Assembly (NCBI GenBank): GCA_933228675.1
Contig: OW121740.1
Coordinates: forward strand, 31,830,632-31,894,631
Origin: Stomorhina lunata
Lineage: Eukaryota; Arthropoda; Insecta; Diptera; Rhiniidae
DNA: 64,000 bases
Direction: 5' to 3'
The notes under the pieces were generated by a model. The model was not told the DNA's origin, did no database searches, and worked only from the letters and a program-made list of their open reading frames with translations. Position numbers and translations under genes: made by a program. How positions within the stretch are numbered: the first letter of the stretch is position 1; each line of letters opens with the position of its first letter. Positions 33,511 to 46,345 of this stretch are shown here, piece after piece.

Positions 33511-34512
33511 ATCAAAAACTGTGTTTTACAGAAATGCCAGTTAGCACATTTTAAATATAAACCATTGATCACTATGATATTTATATTTCATCAAGTTATA
33601 CGAGTATGTATTAAATCAACACAAAAATAAATTTCCTGTTAAAATAGAAAACAATGTTAAAATTATATTTATAAGTATCATATTAATTCATTGTTGAATG
33701 ACAATATATTAAAATATTTAATTGGCATTGATCAAATTGATAAAGAATTTATAGATGCTATTATATACTTCATGGCCGAAGGTCATATAATAATTTATAA
33801 AAATTAAATATTTATTTTAAGCCAAAAACAATTTGTTTCCTTCCTAATAACTTCTAAAATACATTAAATGAAACAATAGTATAACCATTTGTTACATCTC
33901 TACAATTCCCCCTTAGCATACCAGAGGAGTCTGGTTTTAAAATTAAATACAATTTGAGTTTGGCAAATAATGTTCTAACGTTTGTCTTTCTCTATGCCAA
34001 ATACTGTGAACGTATTGTGTTAAGCAAGTTACCAAACTAATTATGGTTAGGATTAACAACAATACGGAACAGAGTCGGTCGGTTGTGAAGAACAATGTGA
34101 TTTGCCAGAAACATTTCTGTGTGTGTGTGTGTCTGGTGAGCACTAACAAAGTGCAACATAATTAAGTGGCACGATAAATAAGTTTTCAATTTCGATACAA
34201 ACTAATTAAAGTGGGAAATAAAAGAGAAAAATATAAGGAAATTTTATAAGGCAATCTTTGCTATATTAAATGGATGCTATTGCTTAAGTGTTTCTTTTAA
34301 TAAAATTAAAGAATTAAATTAATTGTTTAGATTTTTCTTCTTCCTTTAATTAGCAATTGTTGTTTTAAAGTTTTTATTTAGAATATACGGAAAATTAAGG
34401 AAACAAAATTAATTTGTATAGAGAAATTTACGATATAATACTTAATAACTAAATTGTTACGAAACACTTAAAACTATCTATTGAGTCTTTGACGATACCG
34501 AAGCCAATTTAA
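33511..34512. other. AT-rich spacer, no gene recognised
   Basis: No motif found; a short (GT)n tract at 34.12 kb. Confidence 0.4.
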
Positions 34513-34800
34513 TCCCCATACACCTATATTGGGCTTATGCTGATGTTTGTAGCACATAGAAATATTGGCGGAAAAACCTTAATATGATCGACTCAAAATC
34601 ATATTTTGAGTTGATTTGATGATGTCTGTCCGTCAGGTTAAACTGCCAGAAGTCCATATAAGCTTGTTATCAAAGTAATGAAATTGAGCAAAATAATTTT
34701 CATAAATGCAAGTAAACTTTTTTGATAAAATATGATCATTATTTCTGGTACCTCCCAAAAAACTGCCCTTCCGAAATATAGATTTTGCTTTAATGTAAAC
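34513..34800 (+). mobile_element. mini-me-like repeat, family B, diverged start fragment
   Basis: Shares GCTGATGTTTGTAGCACATAG, GATGTCTGTCCGTC and GGTACCTCCC blocks with other family B copies; more diverged, with no hairpin end. Confidence 0.65.
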
Positions 34801-35279
34801 ATACTTAGATCGATTAATGCAATTTCGTGATAAATCAGGTCAAATAATAGCCGTGATATATGTCTTTAAGATAGTAATTGAGAAGTGATGCGCAACTCAT
34901 ACTTACTACTTCTCAAGACAACCTCATCTTCTGACTTGGTGCAACCTGTTATTACGAACGAGGCTCTGTCGACCAACCGTGGTTAAGTATCCCGATATGC
35001 CTTGCCCCAAAAGCATGTCTGGATGCTTAGTAGCACTGGCTAAAGAATCGGACGCTTTTGGCTAATCATCCGCTCGCCCTACATCCAAAAGATTAACGGA
35101 ACCAAATCAAATTCAACTAACGAGAAATGTAAACATGAAACACGAATTGAAACTTATTAAACATCTAAATATATATATTCTGGAAATACAAACTAATACT
35201 TCCTAGTATAGCCGAAGCTAGATGATCTGATTAAGGTGAACTCTTAGCACTAAACACACACATTTTTTTCAGGAAAACG
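34801..35279. other. Spacer, possibly LINE 5' leader
   Basis: More GC-rich than its surroundings and directly before an endonuclease fragment in the same orientation, so a LINE leader is possible; no domain is seen. Confidence 0.3.
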
Positions 35280-35893
35280 TGCAGACCAAAGAAGAGATCG
35301 GCTAAAGACTTCTTCTATCAAAAGAGGCGTATGATGCCCCAAAAGAATAGTAATCCTACACGGACAGTATTAAAGCTAGGCGATAATGGGACACCCTGAA
35401 ACTGGAACTATTGTATTACAGAAAATGGCAAACTCCTATCCGGCCTGTGCCTTAATCACAGCCTTCTCATTTGAGGCACTCTTTTTCCCTATAAACAAAT
35501 TCAGAAAGTAACATGGGTATCACCCGATCGTACAACCGAATACCAAAATAATTAAATACATATTAGCAATAAAAGACTTTCTTCTAGATTTGAGCTGCAA
35601 ACTTAATGCCAATATTTTGAGTGATCACCATCTCTTAATTAAGTAACAAACTCGATGCACATATTTCTAATAATAAACATCTCTTAATTGCCCTTGCCCA
35701 GCTTAAAGTCACAGCCATTGAAAATAACAGAAGGAAAAGAAGATGAAACAATCAGAACCCGCTTCACCGATCAGATCAGGGACTCCTACCATGAAGAACA
35801 AGTCAGTAAGAGTGATAGATGGATTCACATTAAAAATAGTATAATCAAGGCAGCAGAAAGACACTTAGGCTACAAGACCACATCCATGAACTA
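35280..35893 (+). pseudogene. RTE-like LINE endonuclease and linker fragment
   Basis: ITENGKLLSGLCLNHSLLI, GTLFPYKQIQKVTWVSPDRT is the C-terminal half of an AP endonuclease; the frame 35688-35893 (PLPSLKSQPLKI ... IKNSIIKAAERHLGYKT) is the linker after it. Stops interrupt it. Confidence 0.75.
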
Positions 35894-35979
35894 ACAATAA
35901 GTAATCAAATCTTAAAATGTAAAATTCTTAATTATGAAAATCCATTTGCAACTTCATAATTCTTTGCGTGAGTAGGATC

Positions 35980-36305
35980 CTTTACATTATCAATCCATCT
36001 TCTTTAGCTGTTGTACAGGTCGCTAGTATCCCTCCTTCTGAGCCGGATATGGCCGCGACCGTTTAGTATAATTCGAGCTAGTGGATTTGGGTGACATGCC
36101 AATTTATTGACTTAATTAACAACACGCTTCGCTATTTCTGTTTTAACCAACGGAATTTCAAGATCCTTGTGTAAGTTGGTGTTTTTAACGTTCCACGGGG
36201 CGCCAGTAATTAAAATTCTTAAAAGTTTATTTTGCCGCCTTTGTATTTTCTCAATATTTGACTCTGAGGCAGTGCCCCACAATTGAATTCCGTAACACCA
36301 GTGCT
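35980..36305 (-). pseudogene. Jockey-type LINE C-terminal fragment
   Basis: Minus strand: YGIQLWGTASESNIEKIQRR, LLRILITGAPWNVKNTNLHK, DLEIPLVKTEIAKRVV, KLACHPNPLARIIL, the thumb and C-terminus of a Jockey-clade reverse transcriptase. One stop interrupts it. Confidence 0.85.
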
Positions 36306-37036
36306 AAGACATGGACGGCTAAAGCTCTAGCCCAACTTAAATACACCCAGTTAGACAAAATGGTGAAAAAATAGAACAAGAGGGAATGAAGCAAAGAAAT
36401 TGCAACTAAAGCGCAAGCAGTAGCAGCAGATACCAATCGCATTCGAGATCTTTTCCGATCAGGACGTCACTGGACGATCTTCACATTTTCTACCACCGAA
36501 TCTTAAAAGACTAAAACGGAGAATTGACCATGTCAAAAGAAAAACAAGTTGAAATATGGGAACAATAGTTCACAAAACTTCTCTTAGCACCTTTCGAAGG
36601 ACCAACAGCAAGTATACGTAATTGCTTTCAGTAACCGTAGAACAACCAGTTCGCCACATGTCCGAGTGTCCCAGATAATATACACCAGAGTTACTAAAAT
36701 AAGCTTGTTTACTTAGCACTGAACTTCTGTACCAGCTTATATCGGATTTCGGGGATAGCAAATCACTTCCATATGAATATTTCATTAAAAATTGCAAAAA
36801 CAATAGTCGCCCATATCATCAACATAAGACTGCTAGAATATGTGTCGCCTAAGTTGAGTAACAGTGAGGTTATGTTCAGATTGCATAGATCCAGCGTCGA
36901 TGAAGTCAACACACTACGCATAATAGAGGAGCAGTCCGTCGAATGGAGCACACCTCTCTATCCGTGTTTCATTGACTTTGAGAAAGCTTCTGACACTATT
37001 TTTACCCCAATTTTGAAAGCCCATTCACTAATTTTT
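36306..37036 (+). pseudogene. RTE-like LINE reverse transcriptase fragment
   Basis: Clear from 36773: KIAKTIVAHIINIRLLEYV, SPKLSNSEVMFRLHRSSVDE, LRIIEEQSVEWSTPLYPCFI, DFEKASDTI, the fingers and the start of block A. The usual QAGFR reads SEVMFR. Between 36.31 and 36.77 kb only scraps (NRIRDLFRSGRHW) are readable. It ends at a SINE head. Confidence 0.75.
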
Positions 37037-37042
37037 AATTTT

Positions 37043-37126
37043 TTGAAGTGAATCTGTCCGGGGATGGAACTTGGAACCTCTGGTATGCTAGGCGAATGAC
37101 AAACCTGCTATGCCACGGCGGTTCAC
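37043..37126 (-). mobile_element. SINE fragment, tRNA-like head
   Basis: Minus strand starts GTGAACCGCCGTGGCATAGC and carries a B-box-like AAGTTCCATCCCC; close match to the head of the SINE at 11.4 kb. The body and tail are missing. Confidence 0.8.
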
Positions 37127-37387
37127 ATAAGTATATACATATCAGTGGCAGTAAATAGTAATGGCTTAAATCGATATTTAGTGTTTTGAGATATTAAGTA
37201 ATTTTTGTCTGCAAGGTATGAGGGTTTTGTGTAGTAAAGTTAAAATATAAATGCGTATAGTTTTCTTTATAATGACTTTTTATAGTTAAAATTTAGCTGG
37301 GTGATAGATCCTGAATTAGAGAATAATAATATGTAATAAAATGAAAAAGCACTTACGTCAACTTAAGCCATTATCATTTATTACCAC

Positions 37388-37560
<173 letters not shown>

Positions 37561-37565
37561 GTCTG

Positions 37566-38289
37566 AAAGTACGAAAGCTCTCTATAGTCGGTCAAGCCCG
37601 ACCATACGATACCCTACCCTGTATAAAGACAAATATTCGCTAAATTTTGCCATCATACAAACATTTTCTCAAAATTTATATATTCAACCTGTTTCCGTCA
37701 TTTGGACTTATATGAGAGCTAGGATCAAATGTGGTCCGATTATCTCGAAATTTGGCGAATTGATTACAGTTGTTACAAAAATTATGTATGCAAAAACTAA
37801 ACTTAAAATTTGGTTTTTTTTGTTTCATTTAGTGCGTTTTTAAAGAAGAGTTTGTATGGGAGCTATGGTCAAATGTCGACTGATTTCAACGAAATTTGGT
37901 ACAGTGATTTAAGTTTAGTTTGATATATTTGTGGCCAATATATCAATTCCGGGTAGTAGGACCTATGGGAGGTACCATAAATAATGGACCGATTTTGACC
38001 AATTTCAATAGCCATGGTCCGTCCCATTATCAAGCAAATTATCTACCCTAAATTTCATCAAATTATCTTTAGAATTACGACCTGTAGTTTGATTAAAAGG
38101 TTTACATGGGGGTCCAGCCAGCCATCCAGCCAAACGGACGTTCGGGCGGACATCACTAAATTGACTCAGAAAGTGATTCTAAGCCTATTGGTATACTAAA
38201 AGGTGGGTCTAAGACAAATATTTCTATGCGTTACATACATCAGCACAAACTTATAATACCCTTTCCACCTATGGTGGTGAAGGGTATAC
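37566..38289 (-). mobile_element. mini-me-like repeat, family B, full inverted copy
   Basis: Runs opposite to the other copies: hairpin AGTCGGTCAAGCCCGACC at the left, TACCTCCCATAGGTC-type block inverted, and GGTGGTGAAGGGTATACA at the right. About 724 bp. Confidence 0.85.
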
Positions 38290-38407
38290 AAATTATAAAG
38301 TTATTCGTCCTTTTTGGAATTCAGTCTAATAAATCAGATTGGATGAAATTTTCGTACATTTTTTGAAATATATTTCGTACATTTTTTTTATCTTAAATTC
38401 TTTAAAC

Positions 38408-38990
38408 TGTCACGAATTTTTAAGTTATCCGCCCCATGGTGCAAAGCTTAATACTTACAATTCTTCCCCTAGTTTTCTAGAATGTTTCTGTTTGTGTAGT
38501 TCTTCTTTTGTTTGTGTCTTTAAGCAGCATAACATGTTCTCTTAATGTTTTGCTATAAGAGTAGAGCAATATTTTTCTCTTTATCTACACTCTCTCTCTG
38601 TTGCTGTTAACTTCAGATAATCTATTTGAACAACGTATGGATGAGTGTGTTCTTGATCATTTGAAAATGTATTGGAACATGCATGAACATTTGTAAGCCG
38701 CATTGTTAGTGCTGTCTGGCAGCTTCACATCTGCAGGAAATGCTAGAAATTCTCTTCTCTGCTATCAAAGGCCGACGAACTGATTTTGTGGCAGAGTTTT
38801 AATTGGGACGCGTATATAAGAACAGTGAGACTAAGAATATGTGTAAAGCAACTTTGTAAAGTGTGTTTAAGTGATTAACTATAAAGTTAATAAAAATATA
38901 ACTTTGTAAAAAGACAAAAAATGTTTTAATTTTGTTTTCGATTGTTTGCAAAAATAATTCCTTCCACGTTTTTTAAGGAAAAACATAACA
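38408..38990 (+). mobile_element. Probable solo LTR, copy 2
   Basis: TGTCACGAATTTTTAAG to ATAACA, aligned along its length with the LTR at 22.3 kb, in the same orientation. The TATA position reads TATCAAAG (38763-38770); AATAAA lies at 38889-38894. No coding sequence adjoins it, and the 15.5 kb between the two LTRs holds unrelated repeats, so they are not a pair. Confidence 0.7.
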
Positions 38991-40344
38991 ATACATTAAA
39001 AAAGAGCATTGAGAAATAATTAAAGTTAGAGGTTGTTGATAATTTTGTATAGGTGCTTCTCACTATCCCTACACATACTCGTAGATATTGGACTATATCG
39101 GATAGTGTCTCCCATAGGAATATAAAATCTTTGTAAACATAAATTGATTAGACATGTTTCCCATATTAAAAACGCTACCGGCAATGACAACAAAATAAAC
39201 TTAACTCCTAAGAAACAAATTACGCTTATTTACACTCGATTATCCTGTCAATATATTAGAATCTACCTACATAATATTTTGAGTGTATAAAAGAAATTGA
39301 AAATCAACATTTTTATGAAATTTGATATGTATTAGAATAAAGACTTTATTTATTAAATATTATTTTATAAACTGCCTTCCTTTATTATGTCTATCATAAA
39401 AATGTCAATTTCTTTATAATTCAACTTGACTTGGTTAGAAAAGACATTTATATATACAAAAAATCATTAGGTTATCATTTAAGTTTATAATCGATTTTGT
39501 TTTTTCCCCTCTTCTCATTGTGTTACGACAAAAGCCTATAAACCCGTCGCATTTATCTCTTTTTTTTTTCTTTTTGACCCTGGAAAAAATGAACATTCTG
39601 ATGGAAGGAGTTTTGATGAGCCACTTTATCTTCGCCCTAAAAGTATAATAAAAAAGAAAATTATAAAGACTTTTAAAGCATTTTTTTTTTTGATTACATT
39701 AGAGGAAAAATGAAGTCGCATAGCTTTTATATTAAAATTTGTATGTATGAGTATATTGATATAATTTTTTTATATAAATATTTCTTTGTTATATAAAAAT
39801 TTCTTAAACAATGTTTATTCTACTTAAAAAAGGAGGTTAGCACATTTAAATTTTTAAATTTTAAGCGGAGGGTGTAACATTGAACATTTTCAGAGAAAAG
39901 GAAATTAGTTCATATTTTATCATATAAATTTTGTATTTATATTGACTAAAGTTATTTAAATTATAAATTCATATTTCCAGATAAACACTAAATAATAAAT
40001 TTGCTTCAAAATATTAAAAATTCAATTCACAGAAAACCAATATATTTTATCAATTTGGAATCTTAAATACAGAATTGGAAGGAGAAAAAAATATACAATG
40101 AAAATTTAATTTACGAATATTTCAAACTTTGTGGTCACAAATACAAAACTTTTCCATTTAAATAAATTTCAATTTCTTAAAATCAATTTCAAGAACTAAA
40201 AATATAACACGTGAAAAGGTCGAATGATATACACCCTCTGCATATTTAGATGAGATAATAGTGAGCAGGAGGACGATATCAAAGTCAGCTTTTCTTGACC
40301 TCTATAGATGATCACTTTGTTGTATCTGCCAATGCTAGAAAAGA
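38991..40344. other. AT-rich spacer, no gene recognised
   Basis: No motif found. Some words near 38.43 kb repeat the LTR only. Confidence 0.4.
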
Positions 40345-40885
40345 ATAGAACAATTTTCGATAAAAATCTTTTCTATAGATAAATTTTCGATAAAATAATT
40401 TTCTATAGAAATGTTTTATATAAAAATATTACAATAATATATAATTGTTATAAATTGGGATCTTAGTGTAATACACTAAAGAAAAACTTTTTTAAAAAAT
40501 ACTTTTCTATAGAAAAATAATAAATAAATGTTATAAATTGGAATCTTAGTGTAATACACTAAAGAAAAACTTTTTATAAAATACTTTTCTATAGAAAAAT
40601 TTTTGATAAAAAAATTTTTGTATAGAAAAATTTTCGATATAAAAAATTTTTCTATAGAAAGATTATTCTATAGAAAAATTTTCGATAAAAAATTTTTCTA
40701 TAGAAAAGCTTTCGATAAAAAAAATTTTCTATAGAAAAATTTTCGATAAAAAAAATTTTCTATAGAAAAATTTTCGATAAAAAAATTTTTCTATAGAAAA
40801 ATTTCCAATAAAAAAATTTTTCTATAGAAAAATTTTCGATAAAAAAATTTTTCTATAGAAAAATTTTCGATAAAAAAATTTAAAA
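40345..40885. repeat. 31-bp satellite array, second sequence type, left block
   Basis: Unit built of TTTTTCTATAGAAAAATTTTC plus GATAAAAAAA, 31 bp in the regular part. The left half is irregular and includes a duplicated block with TTGTTATAAATTGGGATC-like text around 40.45 and 40.53 kb. Confidence 0.93.
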
Positions 40886-41508
40886 ATCATAAATTAAAAA
40901 AATAATTTATGACATGAACCTGAGCCCGACTCGAACCCACGACCATCAACATAAATTCTGGTTCAACTAAAATTTCTTTCAATTAAATTGCATGGGCACC
41001 GCGATTTACATGTTTTCATTAACTCTTTCAAGTTGATACTAAATTCAAATTTGCATTAACGTAAAAGAATAAACAGAAACTTGTCAAAACAAAAATCTTT
41101 GTCTTCATTACCAGCTGATAGTTGGTTAAAGTACAAAGTAAATGTAGATTAATAAAGGATAGGAATACAAAACATAAAGGGAAAAAGCTATGGTGGATAA
41201 GTTCGTCTAACTGAATCGATCATATGGTCATAGGTGAAATAGAAATAATTGTTAATATAATTCTCGTTTTCCATTTCGCTTAAGAATTCAGTTAAATAGA
41301 TGATCTTAACTACTGGCATCTAACAGTTGGTGACACAGTGTGCTGATGAAGTCCGTAGCGGGACAGAAAATGCAGCATTCCACACTGCTAAGTGTCACAT
41401 AGTTTTTTCAGTATTCCTAAAATTTATTCATCTAATTTAAAAATCATAAATTAAAAAAATAATTTATGACATGAACCTGAGTCCGACTCGAACCCACGAC
41501 CATCAAAA
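40877..41508. other. Insert between satellite blocks, flanked by a 75-bp direct repeat
   Basis: The block from TTTAAAAATCATAAATT to CGAACCCACGACCATCA occurs at both sides (about 40878-40961 and 41434-41508). On the minus strand it contains GGTCGTGGGTTCGAG, close to the T arm of tRNA-Lys, so it may be a tRNA-derived SINE end. About 470 bp of unlabelled sequence lies between the copies. Confidence 0.6.
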
Positions 41509-42665
41509 AAATTTTTCTATAGAAAAATTTTCGATAAAAAAATTTTTCTATAGAAAAATTTTCGATAAAAAAATTTTTCTATAGAAAAATTTTCGATAAA
41601 AAAATTTTTCTATAGAAAAATTTCCAATAAGAAAAATTTTCGATAAAAAAATTCTTCTATAGAAATTTTTCGATAAAAAAATTTTTCTATAGAAAAATTT
41701 TCGATAAAAAAATTTTTCTATAGAAAAATTTTCGATAAAAAAATTTTTCTATAGAAATATTTTCGATAAAAAAATTTTTCTATAGAAAAATTTTCGATAA
41801 AAAATTTTTCTATGGAAAAATTTTCGATAAAAAAATTTTTCTATAGAAAAATTTTCGATAAAAAAATTTTTCTATAGAAAAATTTTCGATAAAAAAATTT
41901 TTCTATAGAAAAATTTTCGATAAAAAAATTTTTCTATAGAAAAATTTTCGATAAAAAAATTTTTCTATAGAAAAATTTTCGATAAAAAAATTTTTCTATA
42001 GAAAAATTTTCGATAAAAAAATTTTTCTATAGAAAAATTTTCGATAAAAAAATTTTTCTATAGAAAAATTTCCAATAAAAAAATTTTTCTATAGAAAAAT
42101 TTTCGATAAAAAAATTTTTCTATAGAAAAATTTTCGATAAAAAAATTTTTCTATAGAAAAATTTTCGATAAAAAAATTTTTCTATAGAAAAATTTTCGAT
42201 AAAAAAATTTTTCTATAGAAAAATTTTCGATAAAAAATTTTTCTATGGAAAAATTTTCGATAAAAAAATTTTTCTATAGAAAAATTTTCGATAAAAAAAT
42301 TTTTCTATAGAAAAATTTTCGATAAAAAAATTTTTCTATAGAAAAATTTTCGATAAAAAAATTTTTCTATAGAAAAATTTCCAATAAAAAAATTTTTCTA
42401 TAGAAAAATTTTCGATAAAAAAATTTTTCTATAGAAAAATTTTCGATAAAAAAATTTTTCTATAGAAAAATTTTCGATAAAAAAATTTTTCTATAGAAAA
42501 ATTTTCGATAAAAAAATTTTTCTAAAGAAAAATTTTCGATAAAAAAATTTTTCTAAAGAAAATATTTTCTTAAAAAGATTTTTCTATAGAAAAATTTTTC
42601 TTAAAAATATTTTTCTATAGAAAATTTTTGTTAAAAATATTTTTCAATAGAAAAATTTTCGTTAA
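41503..42665. repeat. 31-bp satellite array, second sequence type, right block
   Basis: About 37 units of the AT-only 31-bp repeat. Rare variants (TTTCCAATAA at 41622, 42070, 42379; TATGGAAAAA at 41811, 42244) mark blocks copied within the array. The last units from 42.53 kb decay (TCTAAAG, CTTAAAAA). Confidence 0.97.
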
Positions 42666-43169
42666 AAATAATCTATTTTCTAAATTTTCAGAATTGCCTT
42701 TAAAATATCTTTCATTTCGTAAATATTTAATAATGCCCTTTTCTTGGCGTAGGGTGCCAATAAAAATCTTAATGTATTTAATATATTTTATTGTGCAACA
42801 GAGTTTGCCTTTACTCATAAAATAATCTTATTACAAATTAAAAACAACTGGAGATTATTATTTAAATCCATTTATACAAAATAAAAAGTTTAGTAAATAT
42901 CGACGTCATTGTTGTCACTAAAGACGATTAAAATTGATTGACATTAAACATTGGGGCACATGAATTAAAGTACTAAATATAACAATTGACAATGTCATCA
43001 TTTGTTTAAAATATACAACAGTTTTATAGCGTTTTTATATAGTTAGCACATTCAAATCATGTTGTAAATAAGTGTTCTATGTTAGCGGAGGGCTGAGAAG
43101 TAACTTGTGGTTTTAGTACAATCATTTCCAGAATAAAAAGCCGCTCCTAAGTTGTTGAGGTGGTATTAC
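42666..43169. other. Spacer, no gene recognised
   Basis: AT-rich DNA between the satellite and a family C repeat; the two opposing short frames at 42.6-42.8 kb show no motif. Confidence 0.4.
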
Positions 43170-44728
43170 AACAAGTAGGGGTGTTATTTTTGAATGTGCC
43201 GAACTTGGTGGGTATATAAGCCACCATTAAGTTGTGTTAAATTTAGAAATATCTCTCATATATCTACTCAAAATGTGGACCAAATTCGAAAAAAAGTTGT
43301 TACGCTTGTTGGTATTGTTAGTAAAATATTTGGACTTAATTCGGTTGCAGGAGCTTTATAGTTTAACATTTAAAAGTATGTAAGTGGTTTCCTGTTATTT
43401 ACTTTGAATAAAACTCGGTATCGTTACCTGGTATGGTTTTACATTAATAGGTTTTAAATGCTTTTCTTTTAGCTTAATATTTAGTCAGGATAAACATGTT
43501 GATAGTAACACGACAGGTCCATATATTTTGTTAGGAGTTAGTAATGCACCTACCGTATATAAAGTCTGGACATTGGTGCGCTCTTAATATGCTGCTTGTA
43601 CCTCCCAATCTTTTTGATTGTAGATATAAAAAAGGGATGTTTATATATAAGAATTATCTTCAAATGTTGACCGATTGTAACAAAATTCTACATACTGGCT
43701 GGTATTTATATAAAGCTTGTTTTTGCGAAATTTAGTGGCCATAGCTTTTATAGTTTCTAATTTAGTAGCATTTAACTGGACTTTGCTACAATTTTTTTGT
43801 GTTTTTTATGTGAAAGCTATAGTCAAATATTGACCGATTCCTATAAAATTTGATGTACTGACTAATAGCTGAATAAAACTTCTCTATTCAAAATTAAGTC
43901 GTCATAGCAAATACAATTGTATTTAAGTTATCAGCATTAACGTGTTTTCCGGATCGCGGTTATATGGGAGCTCTAACTAAATGTGAACCGATTTCGCCCA
44001 TTTTCAGTGCACAAATTCTGTTACATATCCAAAATACTTTTGCACAATATTGTCTCCTTAGCTTATGTAGTTAACGAGCTATAGCAGTTTTATCTGACGG
44101 ACATACGGACATAAACCGTCTTTTCTTTTTGTATTTTAGTGTTTCCGTAAGTTTTTTATATGGGAGCTATGGTTAAATTTTGACTGATTGTGACAAAATT
44201 TTGCGAATGGGTTTTCATTGTCATAAGACTTCCTTGTGCTAAATTTAGTGGCCAAAGCTGTTACAGTTTATCATTTATTGGCATTTAAGTGTTTTTTAGG
44301 TAGAATTTAGGCTGTTTCCGTAAGTTTTTTGTATGGGAGCTATGGTTAAATGTGATCTGATTTGGATGAAATATTATATGCTGATTAGTACTTATGTAAG
44401 ACTTCTAGATACCAAATTTTATCATCATAGCTCTTTTAATTTGTCATTTATTAGCAAATAAGCAATTAGACCAGACGAGTTTATGCAGGAGCTATGGTCA
44501 AATGTGAACCGATTTTGCCCGATTTCAATATCAAAATTTTCCAAGAAATGAAGAATATTTATGCCAAATTTCAGTGACCTATATACTTTCGTTAAGGTTT
44601 CATCGTGCCGACAACAAACAGACAGACGGACAATTACACGGACACACAGAGGGACATCACTCAATCGTCTTAGCATTTCAAAAAGATTCAGAATTTACTT
44701 TAATTTTGGTTTTTGAGCCAATATTAAG
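43170..44728 (+). mobile_element. mini-me-like repeat, family C, right-truncated
   Basis: Degenerate start AACAAGTAGGGGTG and GAATGTGCCGAAC, then all the TATGGGAGCT blocks; stops at GAGCCAATATTAAGG, just before the usual end, with a short GACAGACGGACA tract at 44.63 kb. Confidence 0.8.
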
Positions 44729-44960
44729 GTATAACAATAGTTGTATAAGCCAGTGCACCTTTTCAATCGCTTTAAAAGGCTTTTAAGTCTGCCGATATCT
44801 ACGTTAGCCAGATCACCTTGGTCTCTAAAGAGACGAGAACTCTTAATTAGCTTTTTATGTACGACAGAGAAGAGCAAGTCTAAAAAAGATGTCACTAACT
44901 CAAACAAATCTGATACTTCTCTAAGATGACCTACGATTATCTGACATTTACGTCTGACTT
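44729..44960 (-). pseudogene. Unidentified coding-like remnant
   Basis: Minus-strand frame with LFELVTSFLDLLFSVVHKKL and LFRDQGDLANVDIGRLKSLL. Composition looks like protein rather than random AT-rich DNA, but I do not recognise the family; it begins exactly where family C stops, so it could be part of whatever truncated that repeat. Confidence 0.35.
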
Positions 44961-46020
44961 TTCAACTTTATAAAGTCATATGTTCTTGGTATTATATTGT
45001 AACCCTTACCATCCAATTATTGTAACTCTTACCATCCATTTTTTATTTACTCTTTAAAATCAATAAATATTTGAGTTTTTAATTGTTCATGTTTTATTTT
45101 TTTAGATATATAAGTATGTATGTATATAAAATACATATAAATGCATGTAAATGACCTCATAACTATGTATATTGAAATCGATTTATAAATGTGTTTATTT
45201 TTTCATGATTGCCAAAAACATAAATTTTTACTCCGATGTCCTGTTGCCAAAAATAATAAAAAATTTAAATAAAGAATAGATCTCGTTCATGTTTTTGTTA
45301 TACATACATGTATGACACATGTTTAGTTCAATGTACATTCCAACATTAGGGTAGTCCAAAATTTATAAATGATTGAAAAATTTAACTCAGGTTTTCAAAT
45401 TTCGTCGTGAAGTCTATGTAGTCCACATTATAATCAAGTTAATCATTTTGGAAAATAATTAAGCATTTCAATAATTTCATCAAAACTTTTTTTTTAAATA
45501 AGAGTCACCTTAATTATAAACATACATCATATGTATGTCTAGACGTATGTGTTAGTACCTTATTCATACATCTATTCATGAAATTTTCAAATAACAATTA
45601 TTGTTTGTTGCTCACACAAAATGTTGTCAAATGCCAAATTTTATGATTTATTCAAGTAAATAGACATGTTTGTAGGTATTTATTTACTGTATATTTTATT
45701 ATTTCTTCCGAATATATTTAATTTTGCCAATTTGGATGAAATAATTGAGAATTTAATTAGCAGTAAATATGCATATGCATGTGTGTCTGTATATTGCTGT
45801 TGACTTTAATGACAGATGTTTAGAAATACATAATAGAAAATGTACTTTAGTATAACTATTGACAAAAAGGAATTTTATTAGCATTTGAGTTGTACTATAT
45901 ATAAATAAAAATTTGCTAAATTTATTATCCAAGTTGGTAAACGAATTTTCCTACAAAATTAAGCATTTTAAAGTTTTAATCGGATTACATTAATACCCTT
46001 TTTATGCAATAGTTTAATTT
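44961..46020. other. AT-rich spacer, no gene recognised
   Basis: Includes a short direct repeat TTACCATCCA at about 45.00-45.04 kb; no motif otherwise. Confidence 0.4.
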
Positions 46021-46024
46021 AGGT

Positions 46025-46345
46025 TTGCATGGTGGCGAAAGTTGTTGAAACAGTTCACAAAATTGTTGGTACGATGACTGCACAGTCCAATGTCAATGTT
46101 TTAGCCCCCCGTTTTCTGTGAAAAATTTGAATTCTTGAAGGAAAAGGTCATTTTCCAACAGGAAAACTCCGAAAACACCTATTAATAGAGGTGTTGTTAT
46201 AACCCTTGGTAATTTATGTATATGAACCCAGGGCAGATGTGGCGGAAGCTTAGGACGATATTTCTCCAAGTGATTTTAAACATTTAGTAGTAAGAATGCC
46301 GTGCCATATTACAACGAATAAAGACTATACATAATATTAAATTAA
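46025..46345 (+). pseudogene. Tc1-like transposase remnant
   Basis: Scraps in several frames: SVKNLNS, IFQQENSENT (the catalytic FQQDNAPKHT with Asp changed to Glu) and, after an internal deletion, EAWDDISPSDFKHLVVRMPC, the usual Tc1 C-terminus. It lies just left of the TTAA of the second piggyBac element. Confidence 0.7.
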
